Below, in pieces: positions 1 to 8,906 of a stretch of 64,000 bases of DNA (position 1 is the first letter of the stretch; each line of letters begins with the position of its first letter). Location of the stretch: NCBI RefSeq assembly GCF_010729305.1, contig NZ_AP022574.1:186001-250000 (forward strand), written 5' to 3'. A model generated the notes under the pieces. That model saw only the letters and a list, made by a program, of their open reading frames with translations, did not search any database and was not told the origin of the DNA. Position numbers and translations under genes: made by a program. This DNA comes from Mycolicibacterium psychrotolerans. Lineage in GTDB: Bacteria > Actinomycetota > Actinomycetes > Mycobacteriales > Mycobacteriaceae.

Positions 1-1068
1 ACTTACACCGGCGGCACCACCGGCAAGCCCAAGGGCGTGATGGGCACGACGCAGTCGATCACCACGATGACGACCGTGCAGTTGGCCGAATGGGAGTGGC
101 CGGAGAACCCGCGCTTCCTGATGTGCACGCCGCTGTCGCATGCGGGCGCGGCCTTCTTCACGCCGGTGATCGTCAAGGGCGGCGAGCTGATCGTGCTGAC
201 GAAGTTCGATCCGGCCGAGGTGCTGCGCGTCATCGAGGAGCAGAAGATCACCGCCACCATGCTGGTGCCGTCGATGATCTATGCGCTGATGGACCACCCC
301 GACTCGCACACCCGCGACCTGTCGTCGCTGGAGACCGTGTACTACGGGGCCTCGGCGATGAATCCGGTGCGGCTGAAGGAGGCGATCCGGCGGTTCGGAC
401 CGATCTTCGCGCAGTACTACGGGCAGTCCGAGGCGCCGATGGTGATCACGTACCTGGCCAAGGAGGACCACGACGAGAAGCGGCTGACCTCGTGCGGACG
501 GCCGACGCTGTTCGCGCGGGTGGCGCTGCTCGGTGACGACGGCCAACCGGTGCCCCAGGGCGAGGTGGGCGAGATCTGCGTGTCCGGGCCGCTGCTGTCG
601 GGCGGGTACTGGAAGCTGCCCGACGCCACCGCCGACACCTTCCGGGACGGGTGGATGCACACCGGAGACCTCGCCCGCGAAGACTCCGACGGCTTCTACT
701 ACATCGTCGACCGCACCAAGGACATGATCGTCACCGGCGGCTTCAACGTATTCCCGCGGGAGGTGGAAGACGTTGTGGCCGAACACCCTTCGGTCGCGCA
801 GGTGTGCGTGATCGGCACGCCCGACGAGAAGTGGGGCGAGGCGGTGACGGCCGTGGTGGTGCTGCGGCCAGATGCGGCGACCGACGAGACTGCGGTGGCC
901 ACGATGACCACGGAGATCCAGGTGGCCGTCAAGGAGCGCAAGGGCTCGGTGCACACACCCAAACAGGTGATCGTCGTGGATTCCGTGCCGGTGACCGCGC
1001 TGGGCAAGCCGGACAAGAAGGCGGTGCGGGCGCAGTTCTGGGAGGGTGCGGGTCGTTCGGTCGGCTGA
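1..1068 (+). CDS. fadD8: FadD8-type acyl-CoA synthetase, 5' end missing
   Basis: ATP-dependent acyl-CoA (or acyl-AMP) ligase of the ANL superfamily. The reading frame is open from base 1, so the N-terminal part lies outside the window. The visible part begins in the phosphate-binding motif YTGGTTGKPKG, then has YGQSEAP (the A5 motif), HTGDLAREDSDGFYYIVDR (A7/A8) and the C-terminal lysine context VTALGKPDKK that completes adenylation. The sequence closely resembles M. tuberculosis FadD8 as I remember it, and menB follows downstream as it does there. The substrate is unknown. A strong hairpin starts 12 bases after the stop. Confidence 0.9.
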   Translation, partial: TYTGGTTGKPKGVMGTTQSITTMTTVQLAEWEWPENPRFLMCTPLSHAGAAFFTPVIVKGGELIVLTKFDPAEVLRVIEEQKITATMLVPSMIYALMDHPDSHTRDLSSLETVYYGASAMNPVRLKEAIRRFGPIFAQYYGQSEAPMVITYLAKEDHDEKRLTSCGRPTLFARVALLGDDGQPVPQGEVGEICVSGPLLSGGYWKLPDATADTFRDGWMHTGDLAREDSDGFYYIVDRTKDMIVTGGFNVFPREVEDVVAEHPSVAQVCVIGTPDEKWGEAVTAVVVLRPDAATDETAVATMTTEIQVAVKERKGSVHTPKQVIVVDSVPVTALGKPDKKAVRAQFWEGAGRSVG

Positions 1069-1080
1069 CCGCCTCGTGCC

Positions 1081-1136
1081 GAGCAGACGCGAACTCGCAC
1101 GTTCCACGCGTGTCGAGTGCGAGTTTGTGTCTGCTC
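1081..1136. repeat. Inverted repeat, family A (GAGCAGACGC type), possible terminator
   Basis: Two 20-base arms at 1081-1100 and 1117-1136 surround a 16-base loop. They match at 18 of 20 positions, and both mismatches would be G-U pairs in RNA transcribed from this strand. The repeat sits between the fadD8 stop and the sigma factor start. There is no T tract. The arm core GAGCAGACGCRAACTC recurs at 37149-37208, so this is a dispersed repeat family as well as a candidate hairpin terminator. Confidence 0.75.
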
Positions 1137-1151
1137 GCCGGAAATAGGCAC

Positions 1152-2411
1152 GTGGTGGCCAGCGATCCGGACGTCCAGCGCACCGTCGACGCGGTGTGGC
1201 GGATGGAGGCCGCGAAGATCGTCGCGACGCTGACCGCCGCTGTCGGCGATGTCAGCTTCGCGGAGGACCTCGCGGCCGAAGCACTGGTCGACGCACTGAC
1301 GCAGTGGCCCGAGCGCGGTGTGCCGCGCAACCCCGGCGCGTGGCTCACCGCCGTCGCCAAGCGCAAGGCCATCGACCACTGGCGCCGCAGCGACAACCTC
1401 GGCGCCAAATACGCGGTGCTGGCCCGCGATCTGGAAACCGTCACCGACGTCGCGTGGGACCCCGACCGCATCGACGACGACGTGCTACGGCTGATCTTCA
1501 TGGCAGCCCATCCGAGCCTGCCGAGGGAGAGCCAGATCGCCCTGACGCTGCGCCTGGTCGGCGGCCTGACGACCGACGAGATCGCCGCGGCCTTCCTGGT
1601 TCCGAAAGCCACTGTCGCGCAGCGCATCGTACGCGCCAAGAAGGCGCTCACCGGGGTACCGTTCGACATTCCGGACCGCTCCGATCACCCCCAGCGGCTG
1701 TCGGCGGTGCTCAGCGTGATCTACCTGGTGTTCAACGAGGGATACTCGGCGTCCTCGGGCGAGCGCTGGATCCGTGACGAATTGTGTAGCGAGGCACTGC
1801 GTCTGGGGCGGGTGCTGTCAGCCCTGCTCCCCGGCGAGGCCGAGGTGGCCGGGCTCCTCGCACTGATGGAGTTCCAGTCCTCGCGCCTTGGCGCACGTAC
1901 CCGTGCCGACGGAACGCCGATCCTGCTGGAGGACCAGGACCGCTCCCGCTGGGACCGCGCCGCCATCGGACGTGGCGTCACTGCGCTGCGCCGGGCATCG
2001 GAGATTCTGCAGCGCAACGGGACCGGGTGGGGCTGGTACACGCTGCAGGCCGCGCTGGCGGAGTGCCACGCGATCGCGCCGACCGCCGCCGACACCGACT
2101 GGGCCCGCATCGTGTCGCTCTACGACGCGCTGCGCCGGCTCGCCCCGTCCCCCGTGGTGGAGCTGAACCGTGCGGTGGCCATCGCCATGGCCGACCCGGC
2201 GGGAGGTCCCGCCGAGGCGCTGCGCTTGATCGACGATGTGCGTGGGCTCGAAGGCTCCTACCTGGTGCCCAGCGTGCGCGCAGAACTCCTGTCACGCATG
2301 GGCCGGCGCGCCGACGCGGCCGGCGAATTCGATCGCGCCGCGGCGCTGGCCGACAATGAAGCCGAACGAAAAGTATTGCAGGACAAAGCGTACCGCGCAC
2401 GCAGTGGCTAG
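1152..2411 (+). CDS. ECF sigma factor with long C-terminal TPR-like domain (ECF42 type)
   Basis: RNA polymerase sigma factor of the extracytoplasmic-function class. Region sigma-2 lies at about residues 8-80 and includes WLTAVAKRKAIDHWRR. Region sigma-4 lies at about 130-165 (LTLRLVGGLTTDEIAAAF). About 250 further residues (the DUF6596/TPR-like region, with VVELNRAVA) make it twice the usual ECF length. This build is typical of the ECF42 group, in which the tail takes part in control and a YCII/DGPF-domain gene is normally adjacent. No such partner is adjacent here. The start is GTG at 1152 (or 1155), with GGAA upstream. The regulon is unknown. Confidence 0.88.
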   Translation: MVASDPDVQRTVDAVWRMEAAKIVATLTAAVGDVSFAEDLAAEALVDALTQWPERGVPRNPGAWLTAVAKRKAIDHWRRSDNLGAKYAVLARDLETVTDVAWDPDRIDDDVLRLIFMAAHPSLPRESQIALTLRLVGGLTTDEIAAAFLVPKATVAQRIVRAKKALTGVPFDIPDRSDHPQRLSAVLSVIYLVFNEGYSASSGERWIRDELCSEALRLGRVLSALLPGEAEVAGLLALMEFQSSRLGARTRADGTPILLEDQDRSRWDRAAIGRGVTALRRASEILQRNGTGWGWYTLQAALAECHAIAPTAADTDWARIVSLYDALRRLAPSPVVELNRAVAIAMADPAGGPAEALRLIDDVRGLEGSYLVPSVRAELLSRMGRRADAAGEFDRAAALADNEAERKVLQDKAYRARSG

Positions 2412-2431
2412 GCGCCGGGCACCGCGGTGCT

Positions 2432-3199
2432 CTACCGAAACGCCACCTCACCGACGGTGAACAGCCGGTGCGCGGCCGCCGGAGGAAGAGCCGGTTCGCC
2501 GCCGAGAATCGGTGCGCTGAACTGGCTTTCGAAGCACCGCGCCGCGCGTTGCTTGCACTCCAGCGCTGCTGCGGTCAGACGTGTCATGTGAGCGCGGCTC
2601 CACGGCACCGCCGTGTCGCCAGGCCGCGCCCAATGCCACATCGACACCGGATACTCCAGCAACACCGCGCCGGTCTGCTCGACCGCTACCGCGGCAGCCC
2701 TGCCCACCGCCTCGTGGTCAGGATGGCCGTCACCCCGCCACGGCGCCGCGCACCAAGTGCCGGCCGGTTTTCCGTCGAGAATCTCGACGAGCAGATCCGC
2801 GAGACGCTGCTCGTGCAACGCCACTTCCCCGTCGGGCAGGCCCAGGCTGATCGGCGCGTACAGACCCAGCGCAGCGGCCGCGCGCCTCAGCTCCGCACGT
2901 CGCGTCTGCTCGAGCCGATACCGTCGCAAAAGAGACAGTTCCGGGTAGGCCGCACCGCCGTCGGTGGCCGACACGATCTGCGCACGCACCCCGTACCCCG
3001 CGAGCAACGCCGACGTCGCGCCGAAACCGAGCGTCTCGTCGTCGGGGTGGGCACCGACGACGACCAGCTCCGGACAGGTCGTGAGATCGAGTTCCGGTAA
3101 CTGCAGGCCGGCGTCGACCCACGTCTGTGTCGGTGTGCCCCCGTCGGGGCCAGGTTGCGCCGGCAGTCCTGCTCGCTCACCCGCGCGCGCCGCCGTCAC
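2432..3199 (-). CDS. PIG-L family N-acetylglucosaminyl deacetylase-like protein
   Basis: Zinc-dependent deacetylase of the PIG-L/LmbE family (MshB and Mca belong here), 255 residues. The metal site AHPDDE (His51, Asp53, Asp54) and the later GDGHPDHEAVGR motif are intact, so an active enzyme is likely. Family members remove acyl groups from N-acylated sugars or their conjugates; the substrate here cannot be read from sequence. The first 40 residues are a Pro/Gly-rich lead before the domain. The GTG start at 3199 overlaps by four bases the stop of a 20-codon ORF. The gene stands alone between genes on the other strand. Confidence 0.85.
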   Translation of the reverse strand: MTAARAGERAGLPAQPGPDGGTPTQTWVDAGLQLPELDLTTCPELVVVGAHPDDETLGFGATSALLAGYGVRAQIVSATDGGAAYPELSLLRRYRLEQTRRAELRRAAAALGLYAPISLGLPDGEVALHEQRLADLLVEILDGKPAGTWCAAPWRGDGHPDHEAVGRAAAVAVEQTGAVLLEYPVSMWHWARPGDTAVPWSRAHMTRLTAAALECKQRAARCFESQFSAPILGGEPALPPAAAHRLFTVGEVAFR

Positions 3200-3258
3200 T
3201 CCGACGCCCCGGCGAGCACGACGCCGATCTGCGACGGAGCCGTCGCGAAGATGCGCAT
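3196..3258 (-). CDS. Possible 20-codon leader ORF upstream of the PIG-L gene
   Basis: A short ORF reading MRIFATAPSQIGVVLAGASE. Its TGA stop overlaps the GTG start of the PIG-L gene in a GTGA arrangement, which suggests translational coupling. A stop codon three codons upstream shows it is not the end of a longer intact gene. It could be a leader peptide, the remnant of a lost upstream gene, or chance. No ribosome site was recognised. Confidence 0.3.
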   Translation of the reverse strand: MRIFATAPSQIGVVLAGASE

Positions 3259-3309
3259 GGCGACTGGTTAGCCGTTCAGGGGAGTTCTCACACCTGGCAC
3301 GATGGGGAC

Positions 3310-4005
3310 GTGGGCGACATCGATGCTGTGCTGTTCGACTTCTCCGGCACCCTGTTCCGACTGGAGGAGGACGAGAGCTGGTTCGCGGGCATGGAGCTCG
3401 ACCACCCCGACAACCGGGAGGTGGACGAACACGTGCAAGCCGAATTGGTGCGCCGGCTGACCGCCCCCACCGGCCGGTCGGTTTCGATGACCCCTGAGGC
3501 GCTGCAGGCGTGGGTCAACCGCGACCTCGCCCCGCATCTCCATCGCGAGGCGTACCTGCACGTGCTGCGCGAGTCCGGGCTGGCCCGTCACCACGCAGAA
3601 GCGTTGTACGCCAAGGTGATCGACCCGGCCTACTGGACGCCGTACCCGGACACCGCTACCGTGCTCGCCGGTCTGCGCGAGCGCGGCATCAAGACCGCCG
3701 TGGTGTCCAACATCGCGTTCGACATCCGGCCGGCATTCGAGATGCTCGGCGCGGCCGCAGACGTCGACGCGTTCGTGCTGTCCTTCGAACTCGGTGCCGT
3801 CAAACCCGATCCGGCCATCTTCACCGCGGCCCTCGAGCAGCTCGGGGTGGCCGCCGAGCGCGCACTGATGGTCGGCGACAGCGACGAGGCCGACGGCGGC
3901 GCCCGCGCGCTGGGCTGCTCCTTCGCGCTCGTCGACCCGCTGCCGACGCGGGAGCGTCGCGACGGGCTGGTCGCCGCGCTGTGGCACCACGGCATTCAGA
4001 TCTGA
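3310..4005 (+). CDS. HAD-superfamily hydrolase with DxSGT motif I
   Basis: Soluble HAD-fold hydrolase of 231 residues. Motif I is DFSGT (Asp10, Ser12) instead of the phosphatase DxDGT. Motif II is VVSNIAF, the motif III lysine is in AVKPDPAIF, and motif IV is MVGDSDEADG. The nucleophile Asp10 is present, but the general acid/base aspartate is replaced by serine. In other HAD branches that position varies (DxAGT in phosphonatases, DxYGT in dehalogenases), so a simple phosphatase role is not assured. GTG at 3310 was chosen because the domain starts at once; the same frame is open further upstream. The next gene begins 20 bases after the stop. Confidence 0.85.
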   Translation: MGDIDAVLFDFSGTLFRLEEDESWFAGMELDHPDNREVDEHVQAELVRRLTAPTGRSVSMTPEALQAWVNRDLAPHLHREAYLHVLRESGLARHHAEALYAKVIDPAYWTPYPDTATVLAGLRERGIKTAVVSNIAFDIRPAFEMLGAAADVDAFVLSFELGAVKPDPAIFTAALEQLGVAAERALMVGDSDEADGGARALGCSFALVDPLPTRERRDGLVAALWHHGIQI

Positions 4006-4025
4006 CTTCGCCTACCGTCGAGACC

Positions 4026-4466
4026 ATGGCAGATCCCCAGCCGCCGTGGTGGCTCAAGCCGTTGAACAAGGTCCTGATGGCCGCCTCGCGCGTCGGGCTG
4101 ATCAAAGACGGGCCGATGGTGCTCACCGTGACGGGCCGAAAGTCCGGCCAGCCGCGGTCGACCCCCATCACGCCGTTCGAGGTCGACGGGAAGCGTTATG
4201 TCGTCGGCGGCTTCCCCGGCGCCGACTGGGTGCGTAACGCACAGGCCGACCCGCACGCGATGCTGACGCGCGGCAAGGTGCGCGAACCGGTGCGGATGGT
4301 CGAGTTGCCCGCCGAGGAGGCCCGCCCGCTACTGCGGCAGTTCCCGATCCTGGTGCCGACCGGGCTGAGCTTCATGAAGAACGCGGGACTGGTCACCGGA
4401 CCGAACCCGGATGAGTTCGAGGCGCTGGCCGGGCGCTGCTCGGTGTTCCGGTTCGATAGCGTCTGA
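4026..4466 (+). CDS. Ddn-like deazaflavin (F420)-dependent oxidoreductase, DUF385
   Basis: A 146-residue split-barrel protein of the nitroreductase family that includes mycobacterial Ddn and normally binds cofactor F420. Visible family features are VTGRKSGQPRSTPI, then the strand YVVGGFPGADWVRNAQADP. These proteins reduce quinones, nitro compounds or other acceptors; the substrate here is unknown. It lies directly before menB (three bases from stop to start), which makes a quinone-related role attractive, but that is inference. The ATG at 4026 is the first start that keeps the complete domain. Confidence 0.8.
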   Translation: MADPQPPWWLKPLNKVLMAASRVGLIKDGPMVLTVTGRKSGQPRSTPITPFEVDGKRYVVGGFPGADWVRNAQADPHAMLTRGKVREPVRMVELPAEEARPLLRQFPILVPTGLSFMKNAGLVTGPNPDEFEALAGRCSVFRFDSV

Positions 4467-4469
4467 CGG

Positions 4470-5369
<900 letters not shown>

Positions 5370-5371
5370 GC

Positions 5372-5420
5372 GATTTCGGCGTGATCGTCTGCGCTGAGCG
5401 ACGACAACCACGCCGAAATC
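5372..5420 (+). terminator. Hairpin after menB
   Basis: Perfect 12-base arms GATTTCGGCGTG (5372-5383) and CACGCCGAAATC (5409-5420) begin two bases after the menB stop. The inner loop can pair partly as well (TCGTC with GACGA). There is no U tract, as is usual for mycobacterial hairpin terminators. It separates menB from the SDR gene 16 bases later, so it may attenuate rather than fully end the transcript. Confidence 0.6.
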
Positions 5421-5436
5421 ACGAGAGGACGAGACC

Positions 5437-6324
5437 GTGAATCGGAAGAACCCGCTGCGGCGGCTGGCCGAGCAGGTGGTGCTGACCAGCATGCGGCCGC
5501 CGCTGATCCCGACGCTGCTGCAGTACCGCCCCGACCGGGAGATCATCGACCTGAAGGGCAAGCGGATCCTGCTGACCGGCGCCTCGTCGGGCATCGGGGA
5601 GGCCGCGGCCGAGAAGCTCGCCCGCCGCGGCGCCACCGTGGTCGTGGTCGCCCGCCGGCAGGACCTGCTCGACGCGCTGGTCACCCGGATCACCGACGCC
5701 GGCGGAGACGCCCGCGCCCACGCCTGCGACCTGTCCGACCTCGACGCGGTCGATGCGCTGGTCGCGACGGTCGAAGGTGAGCTGGGCGGCATCGACATCC
5801 TGGTCAACAACGCCGGCCGTTCGATCCGGCGGCCGCTGACCGAATCGCTGGAGCGCTGGCACGACGTCGAGCGCACCATGGCGCTGAACTACTACGGGCC
5901 GGTGCGGCTGATCCGCGGGCTGTCGCCCGGCATGCTCGAGCGCGGCGACGGCCACATCATCAACGTCTCGACGTGGGGCGTGAAGACCGAGTCGCCGCCG
6001 CTGTTCGGCGTCTACAACGCCTCCAAGGCCGCGCTGTCGTCGATCAGCCGGATCATCGAGACCGAGTGGAGCGACCGCGGCGTGCACTCCACGACGCTGT
6101 ACTACCCGCTGGTGAAGACCCCGATGATCGCGCCGACCCGCGCCTACGACGGGCTGCCCGGCCTGTCGGCGGAGGAGGCCGCGGGCTGGATCATCACCGC
6201 AGCCCGGCATCGGCCGGTGAGCATCGCTCCGCGCATCGCGGTCACCGCGCACGCGATCAACAGCATCGCCCCCGCCGCGGTCGACACGATCATGAAACGT
6301 CAGCGCATGCAGCCGCGGGACTGA
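5437..6324 (+). CDS. Short-chain dehydrogenase/reductase (Rv0547c-like)
   Basis: NAD(P)-dependent classical SDR, 295 residues. The Rossmann motif TGASSGIGEAAAEKLA is at about residue 49, NNAGRS follows, and the active-site YxxxK is in YNASKAALSS. The 45-residue N-terminal extension before the fold (MNRKNPLRRLAEQVV and on) may associate with membrane. The ligase gene downstream starts two bases after this stop, so the pair may act on the same acyl or lipid substrate. Position and length fit M. tuberculosis Rv0547c from memory. The substrate is unknown. GTG start at 5437, with GAGAGGACGAGA upstream. Confidence 0.87.
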   Translation: MNRKNPLRRLAEQVVLTSMRPPLIPTLLQYRPDREIIDLKGKRILLTGASSGIGEAAAEKLARRGATVVVVARRQDLLDALVTRITDAGGDARAHACDLSDLDAVDALVATVEGELGGIDILVNNAGRSIRRPLTESLERWHDVERTMALNYYGPVRLIRGLSPGMLERGDGHIINVSTWGVKTESPPLFGVYNASKAALSSISRIIETEWSDRGVHSTTLYYPLVKTPMIAPTRAYDGLPGLSAEEAAGWIITAARHRPVSIAPRIAVTAHAINSIAPAAVDTIMKRQRMQPRD

Positions 6325-6326
6325 CC

Positions 6327-7871
6327 GTGATCCACAGCGTCGCCGAGATCGTCCGGCTGCACGGTCGCGACCGCCCCGACGCGCCTGCCCTGATCGTCGA
6401 CGACCGCACCATCAGCTTCGGCGAACTGGACGCGCTGTCCAGCCGGGCCGCGCAGGCGTTCGCCGCGGCCGGCATCGGTGTCGGCGACCGGGTGGCGTTC
6501 ATCGATCGCAACGGCGCCGAGTTCTTCGTCGCGATGTTCGGCCTGGCCAAGCTCGGCGCGGTCGGCGTGCCCGTGAACTGGCGGCTGGCGCCGCCGGAGA
6601 TGGCGCACATCATCGGCGACTGCGAGGCCGCCGCGGTGATCGTCGGCGCCGACTTCTTCGGCCACGTCGAGGCCGTCGAATCCACCCTGGACACCCAGGT
6701 CGTCGCGATCGGCGCCCACCCCCGCTGGCCGGACCTCCACGACTGGCTGCGGACGCATCCCGCGGTCGACCCCGGCGTCGTCACCGGACCCGACGATCTG
6801 GTGTTCCTGATGTACACCTCGGGCACGACCGGTCTGCCCAAGGGCGTCATGCTGAGCAACGCCAACTACGTCTGCAAGACCAGCGGCGTCGAACGGCCGT
6901 GGCGGTTCGATCCAAACGCGGTCAGTCTCGCGGTGATGCCGCTGTTCCACATGGCCGGCTCCGGCTGGGCGTTCGCCGGGCTGTGGCACGGGGCGGTGAC
7001 CGTCGTGCTGCGTGACGTCGACCCGGTGGCGATCCTCGACGCGGTCACGACCCACCGCGTCACCAACATGCTGGTGGTGCCCGCGGTGGTGCAGTTCCTG
7101 CTCGACACACCGGGCATCGACGCGGCCGACCTGTCGAGCCTGCGGATCGTCGTCTACGGCGCGTCACCGATCAGCGACGACGTCCTGGTCCGCGGCATGA
7201 AACGGTTCGGCGGCGTCTTCGCCCAGGTGTACGGCATGACCGAGACCACCGGCTCGATCACCCAGCTCGGCGGCGACGAACACACCCCGGAGTTGATGCG
7301 CTCATGCGGCAAACCGTATCCATGGGTGCAGATCCGAGTCGTCGGACCAGACGGCCCAGACAGCACCGACGTGCCGACCGGCACCGTCGGCGAGGTCTGG
7401 ACCCGCTCGGCGCAGAACATGCTGGGCTACTGGGCCAACCCCGACGCGACCGCCGTGACCCTCACCGCCGACGGGTGGCTGCGCACCGGCGACGCCGGCT
7501 GTCTCGACGCCGACGGCTACCTGTACCTGCACGACCGGATCAAGGACATGATCGTCTCCGGCGGTGAGAACGTGTACCCGGCCGAGGTGGAGAACGTCCT
7601 GATGACGCATCCCGAGGTGGCCGACGCCGCCGTCATCGGTGTCCCCGACCAGCGGTGGGGCGAGGCCGTCAAGGCCGTCGTGGTGCAGGCCCCCGGCGCG
7701 CACCTGACCGAGTCGGACGTGATCGGGTACGTGCGCGGCCGGCTCGGCGGGTTCAAGCTGCCCAAGACCGTCGACTTCGTCGACGCGCTGCCGCGCACCC
7801 CCAGCGGCAAGATCCTCAAACGCGCGCTGCGCGAACCCTATTGGGCCGACGCGGACCGCCGCATCGGCTGA
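6327..7871 (+). CDS. Acyl-CoA synthetase / AMP-dependent ligase
   Basis: ANL-superfamily ligase of 514 residues that activates a carboxylic acid with ATP and, most likely, CoA. Motifs are complete and in order: YTSGTTGLPKG (A3), YGMTETTGS (A5), RTGDAGCLDADGYLYLHDR (A7/A8) and the catalytic lysine in PRTPSGKILK. It resembles medium- or long-chain FadD-type ligases, but the sequence does not give the substrate. Its GTG start is two bases from the SDR stop, so the two form an operon. I do not recall a ligase here between the counterparts of Rv0547c and Rv0546c, so it may be a species-specific addition. Confidence 0.9.
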   Translation: MIHSVAEIVRLHGRDRPDAPALIVDDRTISFGELDALSSRAAQAFAAAGIGVGDRVAFIDRNGAEFFVAMFGLAKLGAVGVPVNWRLAPPEMAHIIGDCEAAAVIVGADFFGHVEAVESTLDTQVVAIGAHPRWPDLHDWLRTHPAVDPGVVTGPDDLVFLMYTSGTTGLPKGVMLSNANYVCKTSGVERPWRFDPNAVSLAVMPLFHMAGSGWAFAGLWHGAVTVVLRDVDPVAILDAVTTHRVTNMLVVPAVVQFLLDTPGIDAADLSSLRIVVYGASPISDDVLVRGMKRFGGVFAQVYGMTETTGSITQLGGDEHTPELMRSCGKPYPWVQIRVVGPDGPDSTDVPTGTVGEVWTRSAQNMLGYWANPDATAVTLTADGWLRTGDAGCLDADGYLYLHDRIKDMIVSGGENVYPAEVENVLMTHPEVADAAVIGVPDQRWGEAVKAVVVQAPGAHLTESDVIGYVRGRLGGFKLPKTVDFVDALPRTPSGKILKRALREPYWADADRRIG

Positions 7872-7897
7872 GGCGGCCCATGGTGGACACTGAAGCC

Positions 7898-8284
7898 ATG
7901 GAGATCCTGGCCAGCCGGGTGCTGTTCCGTCCCGCCGACTACCACCGATCGCTGGTCTTTTACCGTGACGGGCTGGGGCTCGCCATCGCCCGCGAATACT
8001 CCGGGGGCACGGTGTTCTACGCCGGGCAGTCGCTGATCGAACTCGCAGGCCACGGCGCCCCGCCCGCCGGCGGGCCGCCGTTCCCCGGCGCCCTCTGGCT
8101 GCAGGTGCGCGACCTGCACGCGACGCAGAACGCGTTGCGGGAGAGCGGAATCGAGATTGCCCGCGAGGCGCGCCGGGAGCCGTGGGGGCTGTTCGAGATG
8201 CACGTCACCGACCCCGACGGGGTGAGCTTGATCTTCGTGCAGGTGCCCGAGGACCACCCGCTGCGCCGCGACGTCCGCGACTAA
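7898..8284 (+). CDS. VOC-family (glyoxalase/dioxygenase-fold) protein
   Basis: A 128-residue protein with the paired beta-alpha-beta-beta-beta fold of the vicinal oxygen chelate family: RPADYHRSLVFYRDGLGLAIAR at the start and EMHVTDPDGVSLIFVQVPE near the end. Members bind a divalent metal and include glyoxalase I, epimerases and resistance proteins; the substrate is unknown. It corresponds by position to Rv0546c. I chose the ATG at 7898 (MEILASR) over the ATG at 7880 because it fits the family N-terminus. The stop shares bases with the convergent DUF3349 gene. Confidence 0.82.
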   Translation: MEILASRVLFRPADYHRSLVFYRDGLGLAIAREYSGGTVFYAGQSLIELAGHGAPPAGGPPFPGALWLQVRDLHATQNALRESGIEIAREARREPWGLFEMHVTDPDGVSLIFVQVPEDHPLRRDVRD

Positions 8285-8580
8285 CGCGCCGGCGCCGCCA
8301 AGGGCCATCCGACCGACGCCAGGCGGGCCGCCACCTGGTTCGTCTCCTCCGGAGTGGGCTCCTTGTCCGTCACCAGGTGGATGGCCGCGTGGATCTCCTC
8401 GGGCGTGACGACGTCGGAGTCGGCGCGCTTGAGCACCGTCTGCGCGACCTTGACGACCTCGTCCTCGGACAGCCTCCGGGCCAGCAGGGCCAGCAGCGGG
8501 AAGTAGTCGGTCTGCGGAACTCCTTGCGGGTAGCCCTCGTGGAGCCACCCGAGAACGTTGTTGAGGACGTTCTGGGTCAT
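8281..8580 (-). CDS. DUF3349 protein, copy 1 (in the pitA operon)
   Basis: A small cytosolic protein (99 residues) of the DUF3349 family, helical and known mainly from actinobacteria. Family features are WLHEGYPQGVP, PLLALLARRLSEDEV and the C-terminal ASVGWPLA. No biochemical function is established that I know of. It is the last gene of the pitA / membrane protein / DUF3349 operon, with a GAGG ribosome site five bases before the ATG. A second, diverged copy lies on the far side of pitA at 10397-10723. Its stop overlaps the VOC stop in the four bases CTAA. Confidence 0.85.
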   Translation of the reverse strand: MTQNVLNNVLGWLHEGYPQGVPQTDYFPLLALLARRLSEDEVVKVAQTVLKRADSDVVTPEEIHAAIHLVTDKEPTPEETNQVAARLASVGWPLAAPAR

Positions 8581-8592
8581 CTGCGCCTCAGC

Positions 8593-8880
8593 TCACTTCT
8601 TGGGGAGGAAGGGGAACAGGTCGATACCGGTGTGATGGATGATCGTCGTACGGGTGATCCACAGGACCGCGGTCACGATCACCCAGCCGACGAACACGAA
8701 CAGCGCCACGCCGAGGAACTTCAGGGCCGGATTCGGCGCGACGGCGGCGGTGCCGTCGGCTCCGTCACTACCCGCCCCGCGGGAGAACGCCACCAGGCCG
8801 GTGGCGAAGACCGCAGGCAGGCCCGCGCCGAGGACGAGACCGATCACGAGCACCTTGCCGATGCTCTCCAGGTAGTTCAT
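8593..8880 (-). CDS. Small two-helix membrane protein (Rv0544c-like)
   Basis: A 95-residue membrane protein with two hydrophobic helices at about residues 8-32 and 55-75. They are joined by a Gly/Asp/Ala-rich loop. The tail is short and positively charged, ending PFLPKK. It lies 26 bases after pitA and 12 bases before the DUF3349 gene on the same strand, matching the pitA / Rv0544c / Rv0543c order I remember. It may be an accessory subunit of the phosphate transporter; this is context only. ATG start at 8880; longer in-frame starts would run into pitA. Confidence 0.8.
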   Translation of the reverse strand: MNYLESIGKVLVIGLVLGAGLPAVFATGLVAFSRGAGSDGADGTAAVAPNPALKFLGVALFVFVGWVIVTAVLWITRTTIIHHTGIDLFPFLPKK

Positions 8881-8906
8881 CAGAATTTCCTTGCTGTCGG
8901 CACCGG

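Noticed and set aside
651..1151. Long upstream extension of the sigma factor frame
   Set aside because: The frame is open but overlaps fadD8 and is Arg-rich shadow sequence; sigma region 2 starts right after GTG 1152.
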